64,000 nucleotides of DNA from Asticcacaulis sp. ZE23SCel15 (GCF_030505395.1 NZ_CP130044.1:1969001-2033000), one strand, 5' to 3'; shown: positions 7,648 through 20,213, numbered from the stretch's first letter. The notes: generated by a model not told the origin, from the letters alone. Numbers and translations: made by a program.

Positions 7648-9771
7648 TCAGCCCTTGGTCTCACTCAGACGAAGGTCATAAAGCCGGATGCCGAGCTTGC
7701 GGGCGCTGGCAGACGCTTTGGGCGACGGCTTAAGCGAGGCTTCGAGATCGGGTTCAAGGCGGATGTTCAGGGATTTACCCTTGATCCAGCGGCGCGGAAT
7801 GACGATTTCATGATCAGTGATCTGGGTCGTCAGGTCGAGGTGCGTCAGCAGGCGGTCATTGACATAGACCTTGGTCTTATTGCCACTCAGGAAGCTGAGC
7901 AGACTTAGCGACAGGCTGATGTCATGGCGGGGCCGGTCGGCCAGTGGCAGATTCAGTTCGGCCGGTTGTCCGGCACGGCTCCACACACCTTTTGAGTCCG
8001 GCGACAGCCAGTTGTCCTCAAGGAAGCAAGAGCCCAGCGCATTCCAGGTAAAGTTATAGTCTTCGCCGTATTCAATGCCCGGCACTTGTGGCGTCTGTGG
8101 CAGCTTATCCAGCATCTTTACCGGCGGCAGGATGAATACGCCGTCCAGTTCGCGCAGGCGGTTTTGGGCTCCGGCCGGCGCCTGGCACTTATTGAAGAAC
8201 ACATAGAGGGTATTCGGATCGAGCTTGCCCTCAACGAAATTGGCATGGGCGATGCGCTCAAGCTGAGTTTGACGCGGGTGCGGACGGGCGGCATACATGG
8301 TGTTGACCGGCACGGCGTGCGACACCGAGCGCCAGGTTAGCTCATAAAACAGGCGCTTATTGATATGGGCATTGGCAGGCTGAAACGACACCAGATCAGA
8401 ATTGGTGATCAGGTCATCCCACAGCTTTGACGGCACTTTCTGATAGACGGTGCGGTTGGCGGCCATCGCCGTTTCGGAATGCACCGACTTGGCAAACGGC
8501 GCGATGTCGATGACCTGTATGACCAAGGCCAGCGGCAGGATAATCGCCACGGTTTTCAGCTTCGTGCGATAGACGGTCAGGATCGCCAGCAGCACCATGA
8601 AATAGGCCATCGGCCAGAACATCCGACCGGACGCGCGCATGATGCCGAGCACGCCGTCGAGGGCTTTGGGCGTAGGATATTTGAACAGTTCGATATTGTA
8701 GAACTGCACCTTGCTCGACAGTGCGATGACGAACAAAACCACGAATGGCCCGATCAGCCATACCGATTTCGACAGGGTGTCGCGGATAGTGCGCGCGCCT
8801 TCTGAGCGGTAAAAAAGCACTATGGCGGCGACCAACAGGAACAAAAGCCCTGCGCCCATATACATGAAGCCTTCCATCGACTGTCCGCCGTCCTGGGGCA
8901 CAGAGACCAGACCACCAAAGGTAAAATCCTTACGTGCCGGATTGAACAGGGCGTCAAGGCCCATTGAGTAAAAGCCGTACCCAAAACTGCCTGCACTCTG
9001 ACCGGGCGCATAGGCCCCCGACAAACCAAGGGTAATGATGGGCGCCAGCAGAGTCAGGATCGCTACGCCGACCGTGCGGGCGACCTGCATGGCGTCACGC
9101 GCCATAAGCTGCGGCCAGACGCGCCGAAGTTGCTCACCCCCCCACAGGGCCAGCACCATGATCAGAATATAGGGGTGAATAAAGCCCGTCACGCCCAGCA
9201 TAATGGCCCAGTGAATGGCCTTGCGGCGGGGTTCATTGATCTCGAAATAGATGTAAAACGCCCACAGGATCAGGAACTGCGCCACCAGCGTATCGTGCAT
9301 GATGCGGTTGAACAAAGTCGGCACCAGCGTCAGCAGAACGGCCCCCACAAGGGCGGCCCAAAACGACGGGGCATGACGTTGCAACAGCTTATAGGCCAGA
9401 TAAAAATGGGCGCAGATGCAGAACAGGAACCACGGCCCGATATACTGAAAATTGGCGGGCAAAAGCGGTGAAATCAGCTTGAGCGGCAGGGCAAATAAGG
9501 GATTGGAATCAGTATAGATGACGCTCAAACCGGTCGGGTGGGCCAGCAGATTTTGGTGGTTAAACCCGTCAGCGCCATACCGAAAGGCGTGCCAGCCGAG
9601 CACATGCTGGCCCCAGTCTTTCTGGAACAGCCAGCTTACATTGGTCGGATCAAGCACGGCCGGATGAAAAAACCACAGGAAGATCAGGATAGGTGCAGCC
9701 ACCAGTGCGATCTGCTTTGCCAGATCTTTTTTGTCGCCCAACAGAGTGTCCACACGTTCAGACAGGTTCAT
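7648..9771 (-). CDS. DUF6311-like polytopic membrane protein, copy 2
   Basis: 707-residue tandem paralog of the gene at 5420-7489 with the same plan: a short cytoplasmic N-terminus, about ten membrane helices with GWHAFRYGADGFNHQNLLA and YTDSNPLFALPLK in the first periplasmic loop, and a soluble C-terminal domain ending in charged residues. The DUF6311/GT-C-like assignment rests on this loop pattern, and the reaction is unknown. About 160 bp separates the two copies, so they may be co-transcribed, with this copy first. Confidence 0.8.
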   Translation of the reverse strand: MNLSERVDTLLGDKKDLAKQIALVAAPILIFLWFFHPAVLDPTNVSWLFQKDWGQHVLGWHAFRYGADGFNHQNLLAHPTGLSVIYTDSNPLFALPLKLISPLLPANFQYIGPWFLFCICAHFYLAYKLLQRHAPSFWAALVGAVLLTLVPTLFNRIMHDTLVAQFLILWAFYIYFEINEPRRKAIHWAIMLGVTGFIHPYILIMVLALWGGEQLRRVWPQLMARDAMQVARTVGVAILTLLAPIITLGLSGAYAPGQSAGSFGYGFYSMGLDALFNPARKDFTFGGLVSVPQDGGQSMEGFMYMGAGLLFLLVAAIVLFYRSEGARTIRDTLSKSVWLIGPFVVLFVIALSSKVQFYNIELFKYPTPKALDGVLGIMRASGRMFWPMAYFMVLLAILTVYRTKLKTVAIILPLALVIQVIDIAPFAKSVHSETAMAANRTVYQKVPSKLWDDLITNSDLVSFQPANAHINKRLFYELTWRSVSHAVPVNTMYAARPHPRQTQLERIAHANFVEGKLDPNTLYVFFNKCQAPAGAQNRLRELDGVFILPPVKMLDKLPQTPQVPGIEYGEDYNFTWNALGSCFLEDNWLSPDSKGVWSRAGQPAELNLPLADRPRHDISLSLSLLSFLSGNKTKVYVNDRLLTHLDLTTQITDHEIVIPRRWIKGKSLNIRLEPDLEASLKPSPKASASARKLGIRLYDLRLSETKG

Positions 9772-9915
9772 GAAACCGAATATGCCTTTTGAATAAATAG
9801 GTGGACGCCCATACCAAACCTAACCGTCCGCGTTAAATCACATTTTGCAAGTGCGAAATGACGCATCTGCCGATCACGCGACCATACACGAAATCGTGAA
9901 GACAGGGAAGCGGTG

Positions 9916-9952
9916 TAAAAAAACCTCCTGCGATTCGGATCACAGGAGGTTT
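9916..9952 (-). terminator. Rho-independent terminator of carB
   Basis: Perfect 10-bp stem aaacctcctg/caggaggttt with a 12-nt loop. On the minus strand it is followed by a run of seven T, just downstream of the carB stop. Confidence 0.88.
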
Positions 9953-9975
9953 CAATTTTTGAACGGCAATAAAGA

Positions 9976-13272
<3,297 letters not shown>

Positions 13273-13418
13273 AGGTCTTCTGATACTTTCGTGCGCAAAT
13301 AGCGGATGAGCGAAAACGCAAATCCGGTTACGGGCGGGCGACCATTTCAGGTCATTTTTGATGTAGGCTAAGCGGGTGCTTTAGAGGCTTGGGGGCCGTA
13401 AAGCAACCCTAAATCTGG

Positions 13419-13444
13419 CCTTCTCTCCGCTTGCGGGGAGAAGG
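13419..13444. repeat. Intergenic hairpin repeat
   Basis: Near-perfect inverted repeat ccttctctccgc/gcggggagaagg with a tt centre, between the orphan gene 13480-13782 and carB. It looks like one unit of a dispersed intergenic palindrome. There is no T-run on the minus strand, so a terminator role is unclear. Confidence 0.7.
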
Positions 13445-13479
13445 TAGGGGAAATGGTAGGATGGAGGGCTAAGATATTT

Positions 13480-13782
13480 TTAGCCCTCCAGTTCGTTCAG
13501 TATGTTTTTGGCAAGTTCTGACGCTTCAAACCCAGCATGTGCAACAATCGTGCGCAAATCTGCTTTGTATTCAGAGCAATCAAAATGGCCAGCGCACCAG
13601 ACCAATGTGCCCACCTGCTGATAATTATGAATTTCAATTGCTTTGAATAAAGCCCTTTGCAGTTCCGCCACTTTGGTCGGGTCCGTAAGGCTGACATCCA
13701 GAAGTTTAATGGCGAGCGCGTTACGTTCTCCATTATCTTTTGAGATACAGAGTTGATTTAATTCAAGGTCATATTCGTTCAA
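13480..13782 (-). CDS. Small helical protein of unknown function between carA and carB
   Basis: 100 residues, acidic, predicted all-helical (LNQLCISKDNGERNALAIK...), with no family I recognise. It starts at TTG 13782, just 3 bp after the carA TGA with GAAGG directly upstream, so it is probably translationally coupled to carA. Base composition looks more AT-rich than in the flanking car genes, which together with its position inside a normally tight carA-carB pair suggests a later insertion. HEAT-like or immunity-like by appearance only. Confidence 0.7.
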   Translation of the reverse strand: MNEYDLELNQLCISKDNGERNALAIKLLDVSLTDPTKVAELQRALFKAIEIHNYQQVGTLVWCAGHFDCSEYKADLRTIVAHAGFEASELAKNILNELEG

Positions 13783-13785
13783 CCT

Positions 13786-14961
13786 TCAGACCCCAACTTT
13801 CGCGTCTTTCATATATCCGGCGAAGCGCTCGAATAAATACAGCGAATTGACCGGGCCGGGGGAGGCTTCGGGGTGGTGCTGAACCGAAAATACGGGCTTG
13901 TTCGCCAGCGCGATGCCGCAGTTAGTATTGTCAAACAACGATACGTGCGTTTCCACCACACCGGCAGGTAAGCTATCCCGATCGACCGCAAAGCCGTGGT
14001 TCATCGACACGATTTCAACCTTATTGGTGGTGATGTCCTTGACCGGATGGTTGGCGCCGTGGTGGCCCTGATCCATCTTGACGGTCTTGGCACCCAGCGC
14101 CAGCGCCAGCATCTGGTGGCCTAGACAAATACCGAACACAGGCGTGCCCGACGCGACCAGCTTTTGAATTTCCGGCACCGCATAGGCACCGGTCGCGGCC
14201 GGATCGCCGGGGCCGTTCGACAGTAGTACGCCATCGGGCTTAAGCGCCAGAATGTCTTCGGCCTTGGTTTCGGCAGGCACAATCTTCACCTTCGCGCCGA
14301 TATCGACTAAAGCGCGCAGGATGTTTTGTTTTACGCCGTAATCGATAACCACAACATTATGCTCATGCTTTGTGCCGTCGCTATAGCCTTCCGGCCAGAC
14401 CCACAGGTTAGTCGTGTAGTCCGACGATTGCGCCGAAGTGGCTTTGATCGCCAGATCAAGCCCGACCAGACCGGCCCACTCGGCGGCCTGTTTTTGTAGG
14501 GCTGCGATATCGAACTGGCCTTCAGGATCATGAGCGATGACGCCGTGGGGCATACCGTGTTCGCGGATGCGCTTGGTCAGGGCGCGGGTATCAATCCCCG
14601 ACAAAGCGACCACGCCGCGCGAGGTCAGCCAGTCGTTAAAGCTCATGGTCGAGCGCCAGTTGGCCGGCGGGGTTGGCGCGTCACGGAAGATCGCCCCCTT
14701 GGCGGCGCGGGTCGGGTCATTACCCAGTTGCTCAACATCGTCCGGGTTAACGCCGACATTGCCGACATGCGGGAATGTGAAGGCGACGATCTGATCCATG
14801 TAGGATGGGTCGGTCAGAATTTCCTGATAGCCGGTCATGGCGGTGTTGAAGCACACTTCGCCCAGCGCTGAGCCGACAGCACCGTGGCCATAGCCCTGAT
14901 AGACGGTGCCGTCCGCCAGAACCAGAACCCCCGTAACACCATTAAGTAATTGCGTGGTCAT
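13786..14961 (-). CDS. carA: Carbamoyl-phosphate synthase small subunit
   Basis: Glutaminase subunit that releases ammonia for CarB. Starting at ATG 14961 (MTTQLLNG) gives 391 residues; a frame extending to 15018 adds an unlikely leader. The N-terminal CPSase domain includes GEVCFNTAMTGYQEILTDPSY, and the class I glutamine amidotransferase domain has the catalytic Cys in FGICLGHQ and the His/Glu pair in VQHHPEA. GGAG lies about 11 nt upstream of the start. Confidence 0.97.
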   Translation of the reverse strand: MTTQLLNGVTGVLVLADGTVYQGYGHGAVGSALGEVCFNTAMTGYQEILTDPSYMDQIVAFTFPHVGNVGVNPDDVEQLGNDPTRAAKGAIFRDAPTPPANWRSTMSFNDWLTSRGVVALSGIDTRALTKRIREHGMPHGVIAHDPEGQFDIAALQKQAAEWAGLVGLDLAIKATSAQSSDYTTNLWVWPEGYSDGTKHEHNVVVIDYGVKQNILRALVDIGAKVKIVPAETKAEDILALKPDGVLLSNGPGDPAATGAYAVPEIQKLVASGTPVFGICLGHQMLALALGAKTVKMDQGHHGANHPVKDITTNKVEIVSMNHGFAVDRDSLPAGVVETHVSLFDNTNCGIALANKPVFSVQHHPEASPGPVNSLYLFERFAGYMKDAKVGV

Positions 14962-15166
14962 GGGCTTTGGGACTCCGTATTTTTTAGTGGTCAGGGCTGC
15001 GGGTAAACGGCGGCACACATAGGGGCCACGGGCGGCGGGGTCAATGAATTTTGTTAATTAACGGTTCACGAACGCTTGCGGAATGTGAGCAGGCGTGTGG
15101 CGGCCTGAAGTTGACAGGCCGCAATGGCTGACGATAAGTCTGACGTGGGTGTTTATGGGGGGCTTA

Positions 15167-16645
15167 ATGTTAAAACGCTTATTCGTCGTCTTGTGGGGGA
15201 TTTCCGCCGTCATATGTCAGGCGGAAACGGTGTCCCCGGATTGGGATGCCCAGCGCATACGCAATGCTCGCCCGGCATCGGCGGAGGCTATAGAGTTCTC
15301 CTATCAAAAAGAGATCCGATTTAAAGACGGCACGGTGGAGACTGAAAACGGCAAGGTCACGCTGGCTTCGGACTTTACATATACTGAAGCCGCAGATGCG
15401 CGCCACCTCGATGACTTTTCTCTGTGCCGAACAATGAGTTGGAAAGCTTCGGGCACGGAGTTTAACAACGATAGCTGCTTTGTCAGTCCGGCATTTCGTA
15501 TTTTGGAACTGAAAAACCGGCGCTATTTGCAGTCGCTGCTTGATGCGGCCACCGGGGATAAAAAGTCGGCGCAGGAAGCCAAGCTTGCCAGTTACTGGCC
15601 AGAACAGGAACTGGCGGTAATGGATAAGACATCGCTCCCTCTGACACGTAAACGAGCGGCAGATAAGACCGTTTGGTCGGTCGGCAATGAAGAGGTTGCA
15701 ACCGTCAGTCTGGGAGGGCAGCCTTTTTCAGACGCAGAACGCAAAGCTGTTGCGCGCTATTTCGCCCGCCATACGGGGCTGCACCCGCAAATACTTAAGT
15801 CGGTTTTAGAGTCGGGCCAAATTCCGCGTGAAATGGTTATGGAGAGCCATCACGCGAACCGGCGGGCCACCGAAACGATCCGGTTTTCAAATGTGCGGCG
15901 TTTGACTGCGCAATACCCGCTGCCAGCCAATCTTAAACCCGCCATCGTGAGGATGTCCCAAGGCAATACCATTTATGCGTCCGGTTTGAAATCATCCCTG
16001 AAAGCCGTAGCCGGAAATGCTGAGCCGCCGAAGCCGGGCTTCGATGACGCTCTGGCGCAGATGCAATCGGCAGCGGCGGCGGATCAGATGGAACAGGCGT
16101 TGATGTGGTTCTTTTTGATCACTCAGCAATACACAGCCGAGTTGCAGCCAGGTTCAGCCGGACTGGCTAAGATCAGGGCGCTGGGGCCGGTGCTTACGAA
16201 AACGATTGACGGGCCAAAGACCGGGCCGTTCTGGCAGGCATCTAATCTGGCGGGATCAACGGAAGTGTCCGAGGGGCGGGAGGCGGCGGCTAAATATCTG
16301 GCGGGCGCTAAACACTATGACAGCCTGACATTTGGGACATTCCGGTATGTCACCTTTGCCAACCTTGTCCTTACATCAAAGGATACGGATAAGTGGGATA
16401 AGGCGATCTGGGCCTCCATGCCTTCGCTTACGGATTGTTACTGGACTCATATTGCGGCCTATCCCTTCGCCTCTAACGCCTTCAAGGACCTTGGTGATCA
16501 TTATTACGGCCAGTATGAAATGGATAAGGCATGGCAAGCTTGGGATCTTGGGCGTGCCATCGACCCGGATTGGACATCAGGTGCGATGGTCAGTGTCGGG
16601 CAGTATGAGACGCAACTTCGCGAGGTTGCACCAAACGACTTTTAG
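15167..16645 (+). CDS. Exported protein of unknown function, TPR-like C-terminus
   Basis: 492 residues starting at ATG 15167 behind a run of six G. The N-terminus MLKRLFVVLWGISAVICQA is a Sec signal peptide with likely cleavage before ETVSPD. The mature protein has a beta-rich first half with a possible disulfide pair (SLCRTM and NDSCFV) and a helical last third resembling TPR units (KDLGDHYYGQYEMDKAWQAWDLGRA). No catalytic motif is recognised. It is divergent from carA across about 205 bp. Confidence 0.75.
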   Translation: MLKRLFVVLWGISAVICQAETVSPDWDAQRIRNARPASAEAIEFSYQKEIRFKDGTVETENGKVTLASDFTYTEAADARHLDDFSLCRTMSWKASGTEFNNDSCFVSPAFRILELKNRRYLQSLLDAATGDKKSAQEAKLASYWPEQELAVMDKTSLPLTRKRAADKTVWSVGNEEVATVSLGGQPFSDAERKAVARYFARHTGLHPQILKSVLESGQIPREMVMESHHANRRATETIRFSNVRRLTAQYPLPANLKPAIVRMSQGNTIYASGLKSSLKAVAGNAEPPKPGFDDALAQMQSAAAADQMEQALMWFFLITQQYTAELQPGSAGLAKIRALGPVLTKTIDGPKTGPFWQASNLAGSTEVSEGREAAAKYLAGAKHYDSLTFGTFRYVTFANLVLTSKDTDKWDKAIWASMPSLTDCYWTHIAAYPFASNAFKDLGDHYYGQYEMDKAWQAWDLGRAIDPDWTSGAMVSVGQYETQLREVAPNDF

Positions 16646-16839
16646 CCGCGCCTTGATTGGGCCGCAATTACAGTGTACTTATGGTATTAACGATGATGTT
16701 CGGCAACTCTCTAAGCTCGTGATCGAGTGCCGAGCCCGTTTTCCCTTCTCTTACCGTTTAGACGCCAAAGCGCTTTTGCTTGGTGTTATTTATTATTTGG
16801 CCGCGCCGGTTTAGCTGTGCGAGGCTTTAAGGACTATTT

Positions 16840-16986
16840 ATGCAAACGATCTATACCTTCTCACACGCCCCACGCAGTCACTATATGACGCGGCCCACCC
16901 ACAAATCGACTTCAACACGGATGCTCAAGGCCTGCGGTTTTAGCCGTCAGGAATTGCGGGCCATGGTCGCTGATATGCTAGGTTAA
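16840..16986 (+). CDS. 48-residue basic small protein
   Basis: Short frame starting at ATG 16840 with AAGGA six nt upstream, ending in TAA at 16984-16986. The sequence is rich in His/Arg/Ser/Thr in its first half and ends in a helix, CGFSRQELRAMVADMLG, whose pattern looks constrained. Its stop overlaps the convergent stop of the hydrolase gene at 16983. It has no known family; support is the ribosome site and the regular C-terminal helix. Confidence 0.55.
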   Translation: MQTIYTFSHAPRSHYMTRPTHKSTSTRMLKACGFSRQELRAMVADMLG

Positions 16987-18221
16987 GCGGTAAGGCTTTC
17001 AAGGCCCAGCCGTGACGCTTCCTTGCGCAGTTTTTTCTGCATCGGCATGAACTGCGCGGCCCCCGATCCATCGCAATTATAGAGGATCGCCAGTGTCAAC
17101 TGGTCATCGTGATAGCTGCGCAGGTGGCCGGTAAAACCATTGATCCGGCCGCCGTGAGTGGCAAAGCGGCGATCATCCTCAAGGCCTAATCCCAGACCAA
17201 AGCCGTATTCCAGCGGCTCAGACCCCCGCCGTTCAAACGCCGGCTGTCCGTTTTTCAGCAGGGCCGGGGTCATCATGGCGGCCACGCTGTCGGGCTTTAA
17301 AACCTTGCCGCCCAGTAGGCCGTGGTGCCACAGGATCAGGTCTTCGGTGGTTGATCTGATCGCGCCGGCACCGGCGATAAAGGTCGCCGATAGGGGCTTA
17401 TTTTCCACAAAGCCGTGCGGCGCGCGGAACTCAGGACGATAGCCGTTAGACCCACCGGTGATAACGGTATCCACCGTATCAATCGACGACTGCGTCATGC
17501 CCGCCGGATGGAACAACCGCTCAGCACAAAACTGCGCGAACGACATGCCCGATAGCTGCTCGACAATGATGCTCAGCAAGGTAAAGGCCGAGTTGGAATA
17601 GAGCCAGGCGGCTCCGGGTTGGGCGCGGTACAGCGGCTGACGAGCGCGGATGATCGACAGCAGTTCCATGCCGTTGAAATCACGGTCGCGGGCATTATCC
17701 AGCACCACATGGCTCTGGCCGTTGACATAATCCCCCATGCCGGAGGTATGGCTCATCAACTGGGCCAGAGTGATCTTATCGGCCTTCGGGAAATCGGGCA
17801 GAAAACGCGCCAGCGGATCATGGACGCTCAGCTTGCCGTCTTCGGCCAGGGCCATAATGGCGGCGGCGGTGAATTGCTTAGTGATCGAGGCAATCCGAAA
17901 GGTGGTTTGCGGCGTGACTTCGCGGCCCGCCTCGACATCAGCCAGACCAAATCCTTTGGAAAACAGCAAGACGCCCTGATGCGCCACGGTCAGCGACAGA
18001 CCGGGCGTCAGCTTATCGTCGATCATGGTCTGCGCGATTTGGGTCAGGCTTGGCCAGTCTTTTAAGGCTGTGCGTTTCAGTGTCGGCACTTTGGGGGCCG
18101 GTTTCGGCGCAGGCTTGGCGGTAAGATATGGCACGGCCGCACTGCCACCCAGGGCTGCCAGCGCCATCAGCACAGTGCCGCGGCGGGTAAAGCTTTTGGG
18201 CGGGGTACGGGGGTCAAACAT
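16983..18221 (-). CDS. Serine hydrolase, class C beta-lactamase fold
   Basis: Exported hydrolase of the beta-lactamase/esterase/PBP4-like superfamily, 412 residues from ATG 18221; a TTG at 18242 is the alternative start. The N-terminus TRRGTVLMALAALGG resembles a Tat or Sec signal and is followed by an Ala/Pro/Lys linker. The active-site SxxK is in RIASITKQFTAAA, the YxN motif in WLYSNSAF, and the third motif is HGGRINGF rather than KTG. The substrate cannot be told; a peptidase or esterase is as likely as antibiotic hydrolysis. Confidence 0.88.
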   Translation of the reverse strand: MFDPRTPPKSFTRRGTVLMALAALGGSAAVPYLTAKPAPKPAPKVPTLKRTALKDWPSLTQIAQTMIDDKLTPGLSLTVAHQGVLLFSKGFGLADVEAGREVTPQTTFRIASITKQFTAAAIMALAEDGKLSVHDPLARFLPDFPKADKITLAQLMSHTSGMGDYVNGQSHVVLDNARDRDFNGMELLSIIRARQPLYRAQPGAAWLYSNSAFTLLSIIVEQLSGMSFAQFCAERLFHPAGMTQSSIDTVDTVITGGSNGYRPEFRAPHGFVENKPLSATFIAGAGAIRSTTEDLILWHHGLLGGKVLKPDSVAAMMTPALLKNGQPAFERRGSEPLEYGFGLGLGLEDDRRFATHGGRINGFTGHLRSYHDDQLTLAILYNCDGSGAAQFMPMQKKLRKEASRLGLESLTA

Positions 18222-18559
18222 CGGCGCGGTACTCTGAACCAAACAATGAAGCGCCTTTAGGTGAAGGCATGGGCATCATCGCGAACATTGAGAATCTGGG
18301 AATTGGTTAAGCTTATCCTAATGAGGAAATGGTTTCCAAATGGTTTCACACCAAAAAGGCGAGTCATTAAGTTGTGAGGCTTTTACGGGGCAATTAAGAC
18401 CAAACCATGATCCCCAAAACAGATGAGGTATTGATCTTAAGGCTTATCAACTGGAAAACCGTTATGGTGACAGCGTTTACCGGCTTGCGCGATCCTTGAA
18501 AATCGTATCAATAAATTTTGAACATCTATTTCCAACCTCAGATTTCATAAGTGATTTTC
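18222..18559. other. Intergenic region between divergent hydrolase gene and fbp
   Basis: About 340 bp without a convincing gene. A 30-codon frame at 18407-18499 lacks a ribosome site. There is a direct repeat of ATGGTTTC (around 18329 and 18339) and a degenerate CtrA-like site TTAAGCTTATCCTAA near 18307. Promoters for both flanking genes should lie here, but none stands out. Confidence 0.4.
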
Positions 18560-19534
18560 ATGCGCCCGACCTTAAGCCAATTTCTCGATGCCTTGCCGGC
18601 AACTGTGCCCGCCAATCTGAAAGCGCTGGTGCTCGATATGGCCGCCGCGTGCCGCGATATTGGTCAGACGGTCAACAACAGCGCTATTACCGGTAAACAA
18701 GGCGCGCTGGCGCAGGAAAATGTGCAGGGCGAGGTGCAAAAGGAACTGGATGTCATCGCCAATGACATGATGCTGGAGCCTGAGCGCTGGCATGGCCGCG
18801 TGGCGGCGGTGGCCTCTGAGGAAATGGATACCCTGCATCCGATTGCTGATGGCGGTGAGTATCTGCTGGTGTTTGACCCGATCGACGGCTCATCCAATCT
18901 GGATGTCAACGGCGTGGTCGGCACGATCTTTTCGATACTTGAGGCGCCCAAGGGCCGGGCGGTGACCGAGGCCGATTTCCTGAAACCCGGTCATGAGCAG
19001 GTCGCCGCCGGTTATACGGCTTACGGTCCGCAGACGACCATGATGCTGACGCTGGGGGCGGGGACTTTTGCCTTTTCTATTGATCATGACCGCGGCGAAT
19101 GGGTGCTGATCCGCGATCAGGTGGCGATCCCCGAATCGACGCGTGAGTTTGCCATCAACATGTCCAATCACCGTCATTGGGAAGCGCCGGTGCGCCGCTA
19201 TATCGATGAGTGCGTGGCCGGTAAGGATGGCCCGCGCGGGGTTGATTTCAACATGCGCTGGCTGGCGTCTATGGTCGGGGATATTCACCGCATCCTGACG
19301 CGCGGCGGGGTGTTCATCTATCCGGTCGATCAGCGCGCCAGCGGTAAAAACGGTAAGCTGCGGCTGCTATATGAATGCAACCCAATTGCGATGTTGATCG
19401 AGCAGGCGGGCGGGACGGCGACCGATGGCCACCAGCGTATTCTGGATATCGCCCCGACGGCGCTGCATCAGCGCACGGGTGTTGTGCTGGGTTCAAAGGA
19501 AGAAGTCACGCGCGTCACGCAGTATCACGGTTAG
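18560..19534 (+). CDS. fbp: Class I fructose-1,6-bisphosphatase
   Basis: Hydrolyses fructose 1,6-bisphosphate to fructose 6-phosphate in gluconeogenesis. 324 residues from ATG 18560; a GTG three codons earlier is less likely. The metal-site motif EEMDTLHPIADGG, the FBPase signature VFDPIDGSSNLDVN and the C-terminal substrate region RLLYECNPIAMLIEQAGG are all present. It lies 1.7 kb from the terC/fba side of the glycolytic cluster on the opposite strand. Confidence 0.97.
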   Translation: MRPTLSQFLDALPATVPANLKALVLDMAAACRDIGQTVNNSAITGKQGALAQENVQGEVQKELDVIANDMMLEPERWHGRVAAVASEEMDTLHPIADGGEYLLVFDPIDGSSNLDVNGVVGTIFSILEAPKGRAVTEADFLKPGHEQVAAGYTAYGPQTTMMLTLGAGTFAFSIDHDRGEWVLIRDQVAIPESTREFAINMSNHRHWEAPVRRYIDECVAGKDGPRGVDFNMRWLASMVGDIHRILTRGGVFIYPVDQRASGKNGKLRLLYECNPIAMLIEQAGGTATDGHQRILDIAPTALHQRTGVVLGSKEEVTRVTQYHG

Positions 19535-19535
19535 G

Positions 19536-19662
19536 TTTCTCCTCCCCATTCCATGGGGAGGTGTCGAGTTTACGAGACGGAGGGGTATCTTACGACAGAT
19601 GTTTACCCCTCCGTCTGTTCGCTTTGCTCACAGCCACCTCCCCATAAATGGGGCGGAGGAAG
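19536..19662. repeat. 127-bp imperfect inverted repeat of nested palindromes
   Basis: Intergenic element whose two halves are inverted copies: cctccccatt...gggagg (19541-19561) mirrors the ccacctccccat/atggggcgg unit near 19634-19656, and the centre is agacggaggggta (19575-19587) against tacccctccgtct (19604-19616). CCTCCCC...GGGGAGG and ACGGAGGGGT units of this kind are scattered between genes in many alphaproteobacteria. It could fold as one long hairpin in the fbp 3' region. Confidence 0.8.
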
Positions 19663-19721
19663 ACGCAGCCTTACCAAAGCCATACTCCTCTATGAAATAG
19701 AGGTATGTATGGAGGTGAGCT

Positions 19722-20213
19722 TTGCGTGCTTTAAGTTTGCTGATGGTGGCAGCATTGTGGGCCGCGCCGGTTATGGCGCAGGACTATGACGACAATGGTA
19801 ATGTCGCTCATGTCTTTGATCTGATTAATGCCGAACGCGAGGATCGCGGCTGCAATCCCCTGAACTTTGATCGGCGCTTAGCTCGCGCCGCCCAGCGCCA
19901 TGCCGATGCCATGGCCAGACAAAACTTATTCGCTCACAAAGGCCCGGATGGTACCACAGCGGGCCAGCGGGCGATATCCTCCGGCTATCGTTGGATTATG
20001 GTGGCGGAAAACATCGCCGCCGGTCATATGCGTCCTGACGATGTGGTGGAGGGCTGGATGAACAGTCCCGGCCACCGCGCCAATATTTTGAACTGCACAA
20101 TGACCGACACCGGCATTGCCCTCAGCTACCAACCCGATGATCGGCCCTTACCGGGGCAAAGGCAGGCCTATCGCTGGTACTGGGTGCAGGTCTTTGCTAA
20201 ACCCGCGCGTTAG
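19722..20213 (+). CDS. Secreted CAP/SCP-domain protein
   Basis: 163 residues, starting at TTG 19722 with GGAGG five nt upstream, which decides the start. The signal peptide ends at PVMA before QDYDDNGN. The CAP domain is recognisable from LINAEREDRGCNPLNFD, the His in RHADAMARQNLFAHKG, AENIAAG and the WMNSPGHRANILN signature with its second His. Bacterial CAP proteins are secreted and mostly of unknown role. The stop overlaps the convergent terC stop by 4 bp. Confidence 0.93.
   Translation: MRALSLLMVAALWAAPVMAQDYDDNGNVAHVFDLINAEREDRGCNPLNFDRRLARAAQRHADAMARQNLFAHKGPDGTTAGQRAISSGYRWIMVAENIAAGHMRPDDVVEGWMNSPGHRANILNCTMTDTGIALSYQPDDRPLPGQRQAYRWYWVQVFAKPAR

Noticed and set aside
15052-15068. TTAATTAACGGTTCAC as a CtrA site between carA and the exported protein gene
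   Set aside because: The second half is TTCA rather than TTAA, and AT-rich intergenic sequence makes such matches common.
18407-18499. 30-codon frame upstream of fbp
   Set aside because: No ribosome site and no sign of constraint; probably leader sequence.
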